The translations under genes were made by a program, and so were the position numbers. DNA of 64,000 bases from an uncultured SAR86 cluster bacterium (GTDB lineage: Bacteria > Pseudomonadota > Gammaproteobacteria > Magnimaribacterales > Magnimaribacteraceae). The first letter of the stretch is position 1. Each line of letters opens with the position of its first letter. The stretch lies in assembly GCA_902514295.1 (NCBI GenBank), contig CABXQE010000006.1, forward strand, positions 1 through 64,000. The letters are read 5' to 3'. Shown here piece by piece: positions 24,913 to 32,837 of the stretch. Under the pieces are notes generated by a model, which was not told the origin of the DNA, made no database searches, and saw nothing but the letters and a program-made list of their open reading frames with translations.

Positions 24913-26070
24913 ATGCCTTACATAGAAAACAGAATAGTTCACGATGCTGACGCCCATACCATGGAGCTTCCTAATTGGTATGAAGAGTTTGGAACTAAAA
25001 GGGTTCAGGATGCGTTTAAAGAGCGTTTTAAGGGCACTAAAGGGCTTGCGCACACCTACTTTGATAATATTGAAGAAGTCCATAAACAGGGCTCTTATCA
25101 AGATTTAAATGAAAAAGATCTTATGGTTAGGAAAAACTATGATGCTTTAGGCTCTTTCAATAAAACTGACCGATCTGAGGCATTAGATCTTCTGGGAGTA
25201 AAAACTCAATTGATATTTCCTACCTCTCCAAATGTTTGGTTAGAAAGCTTAGAACACTCTGATGAAGTAGAGCTTTTATATGAAGTTGCTTCAGCCACCA
25301 ATAGAACACAAATTGATTTTTGCTCTGAAGACAAGAGATTGTTGCCTGTCGCTTATGTTCCTCTGGCTAATCTAGAAAAAGCAAATGAAACAGCTAAAGA
25401 GGCATTGCAAATGGGCGCCAAAGCTCTTTTGATACCTTGGGCTTGCCCTAAACGTCATGCAACTAGCCATGTGAAGCTTGATAAGGTGTGGGCGCAAGCT
25501 CAAGAAGCAGGAGCACCTATCTTATTTCATGTAGGAACAGCAGATTTTGTAATGCCGAAAGCTCATTCATTAAATGGCATGCCAAAAGTAAAAGATTTCC
25601 ATGGAGGGGAGGAAAATTTTAGATCTATTTCTTATATGGCTATTTCTTCTGGCCCTATGCAAGCTTTGTCGTTATTAATTCTTGATGGTGTTTTAGATAG
25701 ATTCCCTTCATTAATGTTCGGAGTAATTGAACTTGGAGCTGTTTGGGTTCCAGGTTTTATGAGACAACTAGATTCTGCTTTTGAAGCCTTTGCTAGGCAT
25801 GAAGAAAGGCTACAACAACTATCCTTAAAACCCAGTGAATATATGTCTCGTCAGGTTAGAGTCACTCCCTACCCTACAGAGCCTACCGATTGGGTCATTG
25901 AACAAGCAGGTACTGATATCTTTATGTTTTCTTCAGACTACCCGCACCTTGAAGGTGGAAGGAATCCTATGGGACGTTTTGAGAAAGCGACCTCCCATCT
26001 AAATAAAACAGAACAAGATAAATTCTATAGAAAAAACTTTGAAGAATTAATGGGCTCTGCATTTAAATAA
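24913..26070 (+). CDS. Amidohydrolase family 2 (TIM-barrel metal-dependent hydrolase)
   Basis: This is an amidohydrolase-2 protein of 385 residues, a family of metal-dependent hydrolases and decarboxylases acting on ring or carboxylate substrates. The N-terminus has the metal motif VHDADAHTMELP. FHVGTAD supplies a second metal His, and MFSSDYPHLEGGRNPM near the C-terminus carries the conserved Asp. The neighbouring dioxygenase and enolase-superfamily genes suggest a small catabolic set, but no specific pathway can be named. It ends one base before the selO GTG. Confidence 0.85.
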   Translation: MPYIENRIVHDADAHTMELPNWYEEFGTKRVQDAFKERFKGTKGLAHTYFDNIEEVHKQGSYQDLNEKDLMVRKNYDALGSFNKTDRSEALDLLGVKTQLIFPTSPNVWLESLEHSDEVELLYEVASATNRTQIDFCSEDKRLLPVAYVPLANLEKANETAKEALQMGAKALLIPWACPKRHATSHVKLDKVWAQAQEAGAPILFHVGTADFVMPKAHSLNGMPKVKDFHGGEENFRSISYMAISSGPMQALSLLILDGVLDRFPSLMFGVIELGAVWVPGFMRQLDSAFEAFARHEERLQQLSLKPSEYMSRQVRVTPYPTEPTDWVIEQAGTDIFMFSSDYPHLEGGRNPMGRFEKATSHLNKTEQDKFYRKNFEELMGSAFK

Positions 26071-26071
26071 A

Positions 26072-27517
26072 GTGAAACTCTCTAATTCATACATCGGATT
26101 ACCCGAGGATTTTTATCAAGTAATCAATCCCCTTCCAGTTAAATCTCCTAAGCTAATAGCTTTTAATGAGGATTTGGCTAAGGATCTTAGTCTTACGATG
26201 GACCTTGATGAAGCGCTGAAATACTTCTCGGGAAATTCAGTCCCAGAAAATACAACGCCTATTGCATTAAATTATGCCGGCCACCAATTTGGAAATTTCG
26301 TTCATGAGCTAGGGGATGGTAGAGCTACGCTTCTAGGTGAAATAGAAGTTGATAAAGAAAGATTTGACGTTCAACTTAAAGGTTCTGGGCCAACAAAATT
26401 TTCTAGACAAGGGGATGGTCGTTCTGCACTGGGCCCGGTGATTAGGGAATATATTATTAGCGAAGCTATGCACCACCTAAATATACCAACAACTAGAGCA
26501 TTGGCCGCTGTTTCAACGGGCGAGCATGTATTCAGAGAACAAATAGAACCAGGCGGCATATTAACGAGAATTGCAAAAAGTCATATAAGAGTAGGCACTT
26601 TTGAATATTTTGCCTCGAGGCAACAATGGGAAAATGTGAAGCTTTTAGCTGATTACACAATTCAGAGACATTTCCCAGAAATTAGAGAATTAGACAACCA
26701 TTACTTAGAACTTCTTAAAGCTGTATCCAATGGGCAGTCCAAATTAATAGCCAAATGGATGAGTGTTGGATTTATTCACGGCGTAATGAACACAGATAAC
26801 TTCACAATTTCGGGTGAAACTTTAGATTATGGCCCATGTGCTTTTATGGATGAATATGATCCTGCAACTGTCTATAGCTCAATAGATCATGGTGGAAGGT
26901 ATGCGTTTGGAAATCAACCTAGCATCGCAGCTTGGAATCTTGCTTCATTAGCAGGATGTTTAATTTCCTTCATAGATAATGATTCTAAAAAAGCTAATGA
27001 GCTTGCAACTAAAGTATTAGATGATTTCTCTATCAACACCAATCAAGAAATATTAAATGTTATGTGTCAAAAAATTGGATTAGACGGGAATTCTGATCAG
27101 CATCAAACTATTTTAAAAGATCTACTGAAGATAATGATTCCTAACCAAGCTGACTATATTCTAAGTTTTAGATATTTAGGACAAGCACTATTGGACAAAG
27201 ATTCTTTATTCCTAGATCAATTTAAAGAAAAAGAAAAAATTAAAGAGTGGCTTAGTAATTGGAAACTAACCGTAAAAGAATTAGATCTAGATGCAGAGGA
27301 ATTGGTTAAGAAAATGGATAGTATTAACCCTATATACATTCCTAGGAATCATAACGTTGATAATGCCATAAAAGCTGCTTATGAAGATAACTTAGAGCCC
27401 ATGCATGAACTTTTAGAGGTTTTAAAGAATCCTTTCAAAGAAAATAAAAAGTATTCGCATTTAACCGTTCCTCCAAAAGAAGAAGAGAAAATACTTCAAA
27501 CTTTCTGCGGCACTTAA
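26072..27517 (+). CDS. selO: Protein adenylyltransferase SelO (YdiU family)
   Basis: SelO is a pseudokinase-fold enzyme that transfers AMP from ATP to Ser/Thr/Tyr of proteins, linked to redox stress. The 481-residue protein shows the family landmarks: LNYAGHQFGNFVHELGDGRATLLGE, LKGSGPTKFSRQGDGRSALGPVIREYI, FIHGVMNTDNFTISGETLDYGPCAFMDEYDP and the C-terminal cysteine in TFCGT. That cysteine stands where eukaryotic SelO has selenocysteine. Length equals E. coli SelO. It starts with GTG right after the amidohydrolase stop. Its stop overlaps the stop of the convergent ceramidase-like gene. Confidence 0.94.
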   Translation: MKLSNSYIGLPEDFYQVINPLPVKSPKLIAFNEDLAKDLSLTMDLDEALKYFSGNSVPENTTPIALNYAGHQFGNFVHELGDGRATLLGEIEVDKERFDVQLKGSGPTKFSRQGDGRSALGPVIREYIISEAMHHLNIPTTRALAAVSTGEHVFREQIEPGGILTRIAKSHIRVGTFEYFASRQQWENVKLLADYTIQRHFPEIRELDNHYLELLKAVSNGQSKLIAKWMSVGFIHGVMNTDNFTISGETLDYGPCAFMDEYDPATVYSSIDHGGRYAFGNQPSIAAWNLASLAGCLISFIDNDSKKANELATKVLDDFSINTNQEILNVMCQKIGLDGNSDQHQTILKDLLKIMIPNQADYILSFRYLGQALLDKDSLFLDQFKEKEKIKEWLSNWKLTVKELDLDAEELVKKMDSINPIYIPRNHNVDNAIKAAYEDNLEPMHELLEVLKNPFKENKKYSHLTVPPKEEEKILQTFCGT

Positions 27518-28470
27518 TCTTTTAGTTTTTCTGTTCTAAGAAATTTAAAGAAACACCAAGTTGCTACAGCACTTAAGACGTGCCAAATTCCATGAGCTTG
27601 GAAGAATCTATCCGGATCACAATAAGGGCTATCAGGTACTCCTGTTAGCCAAATAGAGAAAGCCAAGAGGTAGGTAAACATCCCTGCAAAAAACCAAGGA
27701 TTATAAGTTCTAGAATATCTAGGTGGTTCTTTAGCTAAGAAGCCTGGTATCCAAAAAGTTGCTATCCACCAGTAATCAGCAAGATTGTTCCAAATTTCCC
27801 AAGGAAATATTCCAAACACTGCGCACACAAAGAATCCTATGAAGCCTGATAACCATCTAAAGTTAGGTGTCCAATATCTATATAGGCATTCTGAGATGAA
27901 CCATAACCCTATAGAGACTGAGAAAAGATTAAATCCAAACCCTGTTCCTAAACCATCAGTCCATCTAAATATTCCATCGATGATTACAATGAATAAATAA
28001 ACAGAGAAAATCTTTTTAACTGACCACCTTCCCATTTCTCCAACATTAATCAACCAAGGAATGAGTATGTACATCACCATGCTTAAGTTATCCGCCCATT
28101 GACCCCAACCCGTATGAGTTCCATGCATAAGCATTGATCCAGGCCCCAAATAGATGACAGCTCCGGCGTAAAGCATTGATATAGGCGTTAGCCCTGTGAA
28201 TTGATTCCTAGGGTCTCTCTCTTCTCTAGAGAGAACCCAGTACATGGTTAAACCGGCAACCATAAAACCTAAATTACTGAGGGCATTGACTGGTTCTCTA
28301 AATATAGAAGAACTGACCCTTTCGCACCAACGCCAAGCTTCTCCTATAACGGCTCCAGGTTCTAAAGAAGGAATCACACCGAAATACCCTAAAATGATAT
28401 AAGTAGCCATAAAGCCAAAGCTCAATGAAAGTGCTATTGGAAATACCTTGTTTTCCCAGTTTGATGTCAT
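27514..28470 (-). CDS. Ceramidase-like integral membrane hydrolase (CREST superfamily)
   Basis: The 318-residue polytopic protein has about seven to eight hydrophobic segments. It carries the scattered polar motifs of alkaline ceramidases and related CREST membrane hydrolases: EPVNALSNLGF, a Ser-His-Asp set in GSMLMHGTHTGWGQWADNLSM, and AHGIWHVLSA with two histidines near the C-terminus. In eukaryotes these residues bind zinc and hydrolyse ceramide. A bacterial member may act on sphingolipid-like or other amide lipids. No sphingolipid-synthesis gene is visible nearby. The call rests on motifs and topology. Confidence 0.75.
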   Translation of the reverse strand: MTSNWENKVFPIALSLSFGFMATYIILGYFGVIPSLEPGAVIGEAWRWCERVSSSIFREPVNALSNLGFMVAGLTMYWVLSREERDPRNQFTGLTPISMLYAGAVIYLGPGSMLMHGTHTGWGQWADNLSMVMYILIPWLINVGEMGRWSVKKIFSVYLFIVIIDGIFRWTDGLGTGFGFNLFSVSIGLWFISECLYRYWTPNFRWLSGFIGFFVCAVFGIFPWEIWNNLADYWWIATFWIPGFLAKEPPRYSRTYNPWFFAGMFTYLLAFSIWLTGVPDSPYCDPDRFFQAHGIWHVLSAVATWCFFKFLRTEKLKD

Positions 28471-28474
28471 GTGT

Positions 28475-29506
28475 TTATTTTACTAGTTCCATTTGAGATT
28501 TGGCGTATTGAATAGCTTCATTAAAATTATCTGGGAATTGAAATTTATATCTTTTAGCAATCTTTTGAGCCCTTGCAAAACTAGATACTGAAGTACACCA
28601 ATTTTTTAAAGTATAGCTTGCTATACCTAACTGCATGTAAGGAGCATAATACCTTTCTCTTAAAGATTCACTTCTTGTCATTGAGTTTACGACTTCGAGC
28701 ATTTCATGTTCTAGTTTCTCCCAATCCTCTTCTTCAAAATAGATCTGTACTAGCCCCAAACCACCGAAAGTATGTAATTTACTGCTGATAACACCCCTCG
28801 CCTGGACACCTCCTCGTATAGTATCTACGTAGCCATCTTGATAATAAAATTTGCTTTCTAACAAGGTTTTTTTAATTTCCTCTCTCGGTTTATTTAATTT
28901 AAACAATGCCTTACCTTTCGTGTACAAAAAAGACGCACGTTCAATATCTGAAAGCTTTTCGTTTTGCAATTGCTTATCTATCTGCGATATAGCTTTTTCC
29001 AGTCTAATAACATTTTTAGAAGAAAGGTTTTTTACTTTTATTTTTTTTAATATTCTTGCAAGCTCAGAGTTACGGAGCATTAAATTATCTTCTAGTCCTT
29101 CAATCCTAAACTTAATAATGACCCTTTCCCCTTTTGTAGAAATAGCTTCGCCTTTCTCATCCTTTCCAGGTATATATTCATAAGAATACACAGAATTCAA
29201 AGCACTTCGAGAAAACAGGTCTTTCTTTTTTTCGGAGGTATGATCTATCCAAATAGTTCTAGGATCTTCAACTTCTCCTTTTTCATTAACAGTAAATTCA
29301 ATTAGTAAATTTGCTTCTATAGATTGTCTAAGTGCCCCAATCGGATAAGTAGGTACAGATTGTTTTATAGGAACAGGTTTTAATAAATCTTTAGCTTCTC
29401 TACATTCTTCAAGGTTATGATACTTCGATTCATGTGAAGAAATAAGATTGAAAAATAACAACAATAAACTTAAGACTATAATTTTTATAAATTTATTGCT
29501 AATCAA
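28475..29506 (-). CDS. Secreted protein with TonB C-terminal-like domain and helical repeats
   Basis: A hydrophobic N-terminus (about residues 8–23) suggests a signal peptide or anchor. Residues about 45–135 resemble a TonB C-terminal domain: VPTYPIGALRQSIEANLLIEFTVNEKGEVED and SALNSVYSYEYIPGKDEKGEAI. The remaining 200 residues are helical with TPR-like periodicity (ASFLYTKGKALFKLN, APYMQLGIASYTLKNWCTSVSSFARAQKIA). It lacks the proline-rich spacer of a true TonB, so it may be a periplasmic scaffold instead. Its ATG overlaps the end of the upstream amidohydrolase gene by eight bases, so the two are probably co-expressed. Confidence 0.65.
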   Translation of the reverse strand: MISNKFIKIIVLSLLLLFFNLISSHESKYHNLEECREAKDLLKPVPIKQSVPTYPIGALRQSIEANLLIEFTVNEKGEVEDPRTIWIDHTSEKKKDLFSRSALNSVYSYEYIPGKDEKGEAISTKGERVIIKFRIEGLEDNLMLRNSELARILKKIKVKNLSSKNVIRLEKAISQIDKQLQNEKLSDIERASFLYTKGKALFKLNKPREEIKKTLLESKFYYQDGYVDTIRGGVQARGVISSKLHTFGGLGLVQIYFEEEDWEKLEHEMLEVVNSMTRSESLRERYYAPYMQLGIASYTLKNWCTSVSSFARAQKIAKRYKFQFPDNFNEAIQYAKSQMELVK

Positions 29507-30905
29507 TGTAAATGCTACCTTTTGAAATTACTGTGACTATATCTCTAGTGTGTTTAATGTTAAGGCTTGGATTGTTATTTAGAATAAGAAGATCAGCCCT
29601 CTTTCCAACCTCTATACTTCCCATCTTACCATCTAAATTAAAGAACTCAGCCGGCGTTATAGTAGCTGCTTTTATAGCCTCAATGGGGGTTAAGCCAGCT
29701 TCGACTAATAACTCTAGCTCTTTATGAAGACTAAAACCTGGGGTTAGAAAGCCTATAGGGGTATCGGTACCCGCAATTACCTTTACTTTATGTTTATTGA
29801 ATAAATTAACAATATTAAAACTCCACTTCTCATAGTTCTTATAACTCTCATTTATAGGTTGCTCGGCTAAGTTATTAGAGTTCTGCAACCATTCTGTTTT
29901 TACCTCTTTAGGTAAGAAATTGTATGTTTCTTGCCACTCTTTATTAGCAAAGAACCTTTTGGAACCAACAGTATTAATGGTTAAGGTTGGAGTTTGATAA
30001 ACATTGTTTGAAGCTAAATACTTAATAACCTCATCACATCTTTGTTCATTTATATTCATTAGAGCTTTGGGTCTTTGTAGCCCATGAATCTTAGATCTAA
30101 GAGAAGACCCGGGAAGCAAATCTTCATTCTCTAATAACTTCTTTCTCTTAGTAAGCATGTCCCTTGCTTCCTCTGCACAAGCTAACTCTAAATTTCTAAT
30201 GTGCTGCATGCCATCTAAACCTGCATCTACTGCATCAATTAAATCCATACTTAGTGGTATATGACTAGTAACACGAAGATTTCTTTGCTCAGCTATTTCT
30301 TGAAGTTCTTTAAAGTCTTCAGGAGTTAACATTTCGTATGTTTTAAGAAAAGACACTCCTTCTTGAATTAGATTATCCACTAGCAAGTTTTTATCTGTAT
30401 CTTTACTTACTCCAACTGAGAGTTCAGGGAATCCTGGTTCAGAACCCTTATACACTCTTGGCATTCCATCAATTAACGGGCCGGAATAAAAAAGTCTTGG
30501 TGCCTTTAAAGGATTGTCTTCAGCAAATTCTATAGCAGGTCTAAGTTTCTCTATAACAGCTCCCGTATCTCGAATGCTAGTAATTCCGTTTTTAAGAAAT
30601 AATTTATAAGCGGTTTGGTAATCTAGTTCTGGAATAAAAGTTAAATGCACATGAGCATCCCAAAGGCCTGGGATTATGAACTTTCCCGTCGCATCTATTA
30701 CCGTGTCGTCTTCTTGGAAAGCTACTTCTTTTAATCTTGTTTTGCCTATATAGACGATTTCATCTTCCTGCAAAACAAGAGTCATGTTTATTCTTTTTGG
30801 GTTCTCTGCATCAATTAAGGTAGCATTTTCTATAATAACCCTAGACGAAACATGAAAGCTAAATAGAAGTAGGAAGAAGGTTTTTACGAAGATGGATAAT
30901 CTCAT
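29499..30905 (-). CDS. Secreted amidohydrolase family protein (imidazolonepropionase-like)
   Basis: A signal peptide covers about residues 1–21 (IFVKTFFLLLFSFHVSS). The mature part is a 440-residue metal-dependent amidohydrolase: IDATGKFIIPGLWDAHVHL (HxH metal motif), LKTYEMLTPEDFKEL (Lys region), VTSHIPLS and MQHIRN (metal His), and VIAGTDTPIGFLTPG (metal Asp). Related secreted enzymes cleave dipeptides or Xaa-Pro-type substrates; the exact substrate is unclear. It overlaps the TonB-like gene downstream. The 174 bases between it and acpP contain only hairpins. Confidence 0.85.
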   Translation of the reverse strand: MRLSIFVKTFFLLLFSFHVSSRVIIENATLIDAENPKRINMTLVLQEDEIVYIGKTRLKEVAFQEDDTVIDATGKFIIPGLWDAHVHLTFIPELDYQTAYKLFLKNGITSIRDTGAVIEKLRPAIEFAEDNPLKAPRLFYSGPLIDGMPRVYKGSEPGFPELSVGVSKDTDKNLLVDNLIQEGVSFLKTYEMLTPEDFKELQEIAEQRNLRVTSHIPLSMDLIDAVDAGLDGMQHIRNLELACAEEARDMLTKRKKLLENEDLLPGSSLRSKIHGLQRPKALMNINEQRCDEVIKYLASNNVYQTPTLTINTVGSKRFFANKEWQETYNFLPKEVKTEWLQNSNNLAEQPINESYKNYEKWSFNIVNLFNKHKVKVIAGTDTPIGFLTPGFSLHKELELLVEAGLTPIEAIKAATITPAEFFNLDGKMGSIEVGKRADLLILNNNPSLNIKHTRDIVTVISKGSIYID

Positions 30906-31025
30906 TTAGTTATAACCTTACAGATGGTTGGTCTAAAGAATTTTAATAATTAACCTATTAAATCACTTATCGACATTTGTTTCATCTGGTTCTCAGTACC
31001 TTAAATCAATAAGCTGCTTTTGCTT

Positions 31026-31044
31026 ACCTATAATTAGTATAGGT
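31026..31044. repeat. Inverted repeat between acpP and the amidohydrolase
   Basis: ACCTATA and TATAGGT form a perfect seven-pair stem around ATTAG. A second small hairpin, AGCCT ATCG AGGCT, lies at 31060–31073. Neither is followed by a T-run on either strand. They may form the acpP 3' end or a processing signal rather than a standard terminator. Confidence 0.4.
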
Positions 31045-31079
31045 GGGGCACATAATCTGAGCCTATCGAGGCTATAAAT

Positions 31080-31310
31080 TTAAGAATTGCTGTTTATGTA
31101 ATCTACAGCGTTTTTTACAGTTTGGATATTTTCTGCTTCTTCGTCTGGAATTTCTATTTCAAATTCTTCTTCAAAAGCCATAACCAATTCCACGGTATCT
31201 AATGAATCTGCACCTAGATCGTCTATAAATGAAGCTTCTAACTTTACTTCTTCAGCAGAAACACCAAGTTGTTCACAAACAATTTTTTGTACTTTTTCTT
31301 CAATACTCAT
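31080..31310 (-). CDS. acpP: Acyl carrier protein
   Basis: AcpP carries growing acyl chains in fatty-acid synthesis. The 76-residue acidic protein has the phosphopantetheine site [21 protein letters not shown], with the modified serine in DSLD. Length is standard. It is preceded by AAGGAAAAA and a plausible promoter. Unlike most gammaproteobacteria, no fabD, fabG or fabF is adjacent: the flanks are an amidohydrolase and a DUF1329 gene. The modifying enzyme AcpS is at 952–1338. Confidence 0.97.
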   Translation of the reverse strand: MSIEEKVQKIVCEQLGVSAEEVKLEASFIDDLGADSLDTVELVMAFEEEFEIEIPDEEAENIQTVKNAVDYINSNS

Positions 31311-31330
31311 AATTTTTCCTTATTTAATTT

Positions 31331-31360
31331 TGTATAAAATTACTGAAATAAGTTCTTCAA
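31331..31360 (-). promoter_or_regulatory. Candidate promoter of acpP
   Basis: On the minus strand TTGAAG (31360–31355) is followed after 18 bases by TATACA (31336–31331). The ATG is 21 bases further on, with a Shine-Dalgarno between. An overlapping GAACTT, 16 bases, ACAAA arrangement also resembles a sigma-E site, so the assignment to sigma-70 is not certain. Confidence 0.4.
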
Positions 31361-31367
31361 TTTATCA

Positions 31368-31393
31368 AAAGCCCGATAAAAAAACCGGGCTTT
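31368..31393. terminator. Strong hairpin terminator ending the DUF1329 operon
   Basis: AAAGCCCG (31368–31375) pairs perfectly with CGGGCTTT (31386–31393) around a ten-base loop. On the minus strand the stem ends in CTTTTGAT. It lies 19 bases past the stop of the DUF1329 gene and just before the acpP promoter, so it separates the two units. It is the clearest intrinsic terminator in the window. Confidence 0.75.
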
Positions 31394-31412
31394 CTCGGGG
31401 AAAAATAATACT

Positions 31413-32822
31413 TTATCTACGATCTCGTAACTGATCAATATTGAAAATAGAATTTGTCATCGTATCTAGCTTATCCCATGCAGAGTCCACCGTAATAATA
31501 GTTGCACGCTCATCTCTAACATTGGCAATTATTGCTGATCTCCACATAAATCTACCGGTTGTTGGTTCCCAGTCACGTGTATCATCCCAGATACGCCATA
31601 TATCTCCATTCCTATCAACCATTTCCAAGTATTGTGCATAATATGTCTCTTTATCTACATGAACTCGTTTTACAGAATATTGATAAGTTTCTGTAAGATC
31701 AGTAATTTCATAAAGCCAAGTTGGGCGCAACTCCATGTCGACAATCCCTGATAAATTACAAGCATCATCTGAAATTCTGAGTGGGTCATAAACATTGCCA
31801 ACCTCTGGGCCTGCAAGAATGATACCTTCCTTGATTAAAGTGTATTTAAACTTACGTCTATCAGTTTTGAACCAATTTGAACGCCATTCGTCCCAAGTGA
31901 GTTCAAGCCCTGGAGCTATAGGATCTTGACCATTTGTTCCCGTAAGCGCTCTCGTACGACGAAGCGAAGGAATGTAAAGCTTAAAATCATCGTCTTTGTC
32001 GGCATCAGCAAACCTAAGTCTTACTCCCGCCAGACCACGAACATCACGCGGAGATTTGATTAACAGTGCCCCCGCTTCAGTTATGCCTTCAAAGCCTTCA
32101 ACATTCCCTAAAGGTGGTGCACTCACACGTCCAGCCATTCGGCGCCAAAAAATATTCGCTTTATAAATTCTTTCGAGGTTATTTTCGCTATTACACGCTG
32201 CCATATCTATCGTATCAAAGTACAAATCATCAGTACCGACACCATGAGCATTAAAAAGCCAGTTAAGTTCTTCACCATTTTGAGGGTTAATAAATGGTAG
32301 ACCAGCTTCGCTTATAAAACCATGTTCACCATTCTTATCACGGAGCTCCCCCTTTTCATTAATTCTAAAATGATCTGGTTCAAGCGCCTTAGTTGCATCC
32401 AATCGCGCTCGTTGCATGTAATAATGATTAGTTGGAACAATACGTATACCTTTGATCGGCGTCCATTCAGAAGTTAATCGATCTATCCAATACTGCGGCA
32501 GGTAGTCATTCACCCAAGGCAATGAATCTATATTTTCTTTCGTGATAATAAAACCAGGTTTCAATTCAGCGGGAAGTGTTTCTTTCGCTAACAAAGATGA
32601 CGCTGTATATCCACGGAAATCTGCCCAATCTTTAGCAAGTGCCCTCACTTCTGCATTATCTATTGCGGCAACCCATGCTGCATGTTCGGGCAGTCCAGTT
32701 TCAGCAGCAAAAGATTTCCAATTATCAATCCACTCATCACTAGCCTTAATGGTTAATGCTATTAAGCACAAAGATACCAGGGTTAGATTGGTTAAAAATG
32801 TTTTTAGTTTATAAATTTTCAT
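31413..32822 (-). CDS. DUF1329 family periplasmic protein (LolA/LolB-like fold)
   Basis: The 469-residue protein starts with a signal peptide (about residues 1–27, ending IKASDEW). It matches the DUF1329 family: NHYYMQRARLDATKAL, ETYYAQYLEMVDRNGDIWRIWDD and WRSAIIANVRDERATII. Members are predicted to have an outer-membrane-lipoprotein-sorting (LolA-like) beta-sandwich that could bind lipid. DUF1329 genes commonly sit beside DUF1302 and RND/MMPL genes, as here. It is the last gene of a four-gene minus-strand unit (ligase, desaturase, DUF1302, DUF1329) and is followed by a strong terminator. Confidence 0.85.
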   Translation of the reverse strand: MKIYKLKTFLTNLTLVSLCLIALTIKASDEWIDNWKSFAAETGLPEHAAWVAAIDNAEVRALAKDWADFRGYTASSLLAKETLPAELKPGFIITKENIDSLPWVNDYLPQYWIDRLTSEWTPIKGIRIVPTNHYYMQRARLDATKALEPDHFRINEKGELRDKNGEHGFISEAGLPFINPQNGEELNWLFNAHGVGTDDLYFDTIDMAACNSENNLERIYKANIFWRRMAGRVSAPPLGNVEGFEGITEAGALLIKSPRDVRGLAGVRLRFADADKDDDFKLYIPSLRRTRALTGTNGQDPIAPGLELTWDEWRSNWFKTDRRKFKYTLIKEGIILAGPEVGNVYDPLRISDDACNLSGIVDMELRPTWLYEITDLTETYQYSVKRVHVDKETYYAQYLEMVDRNGDIWRIWDDTRDWEPTTGRFMWRSAIIANVRDERATIITVDSAWDKLDTMTNSIFNIDQLRDRR

Positions 32823-32837
32823 CAGTATTCTCCTAAG

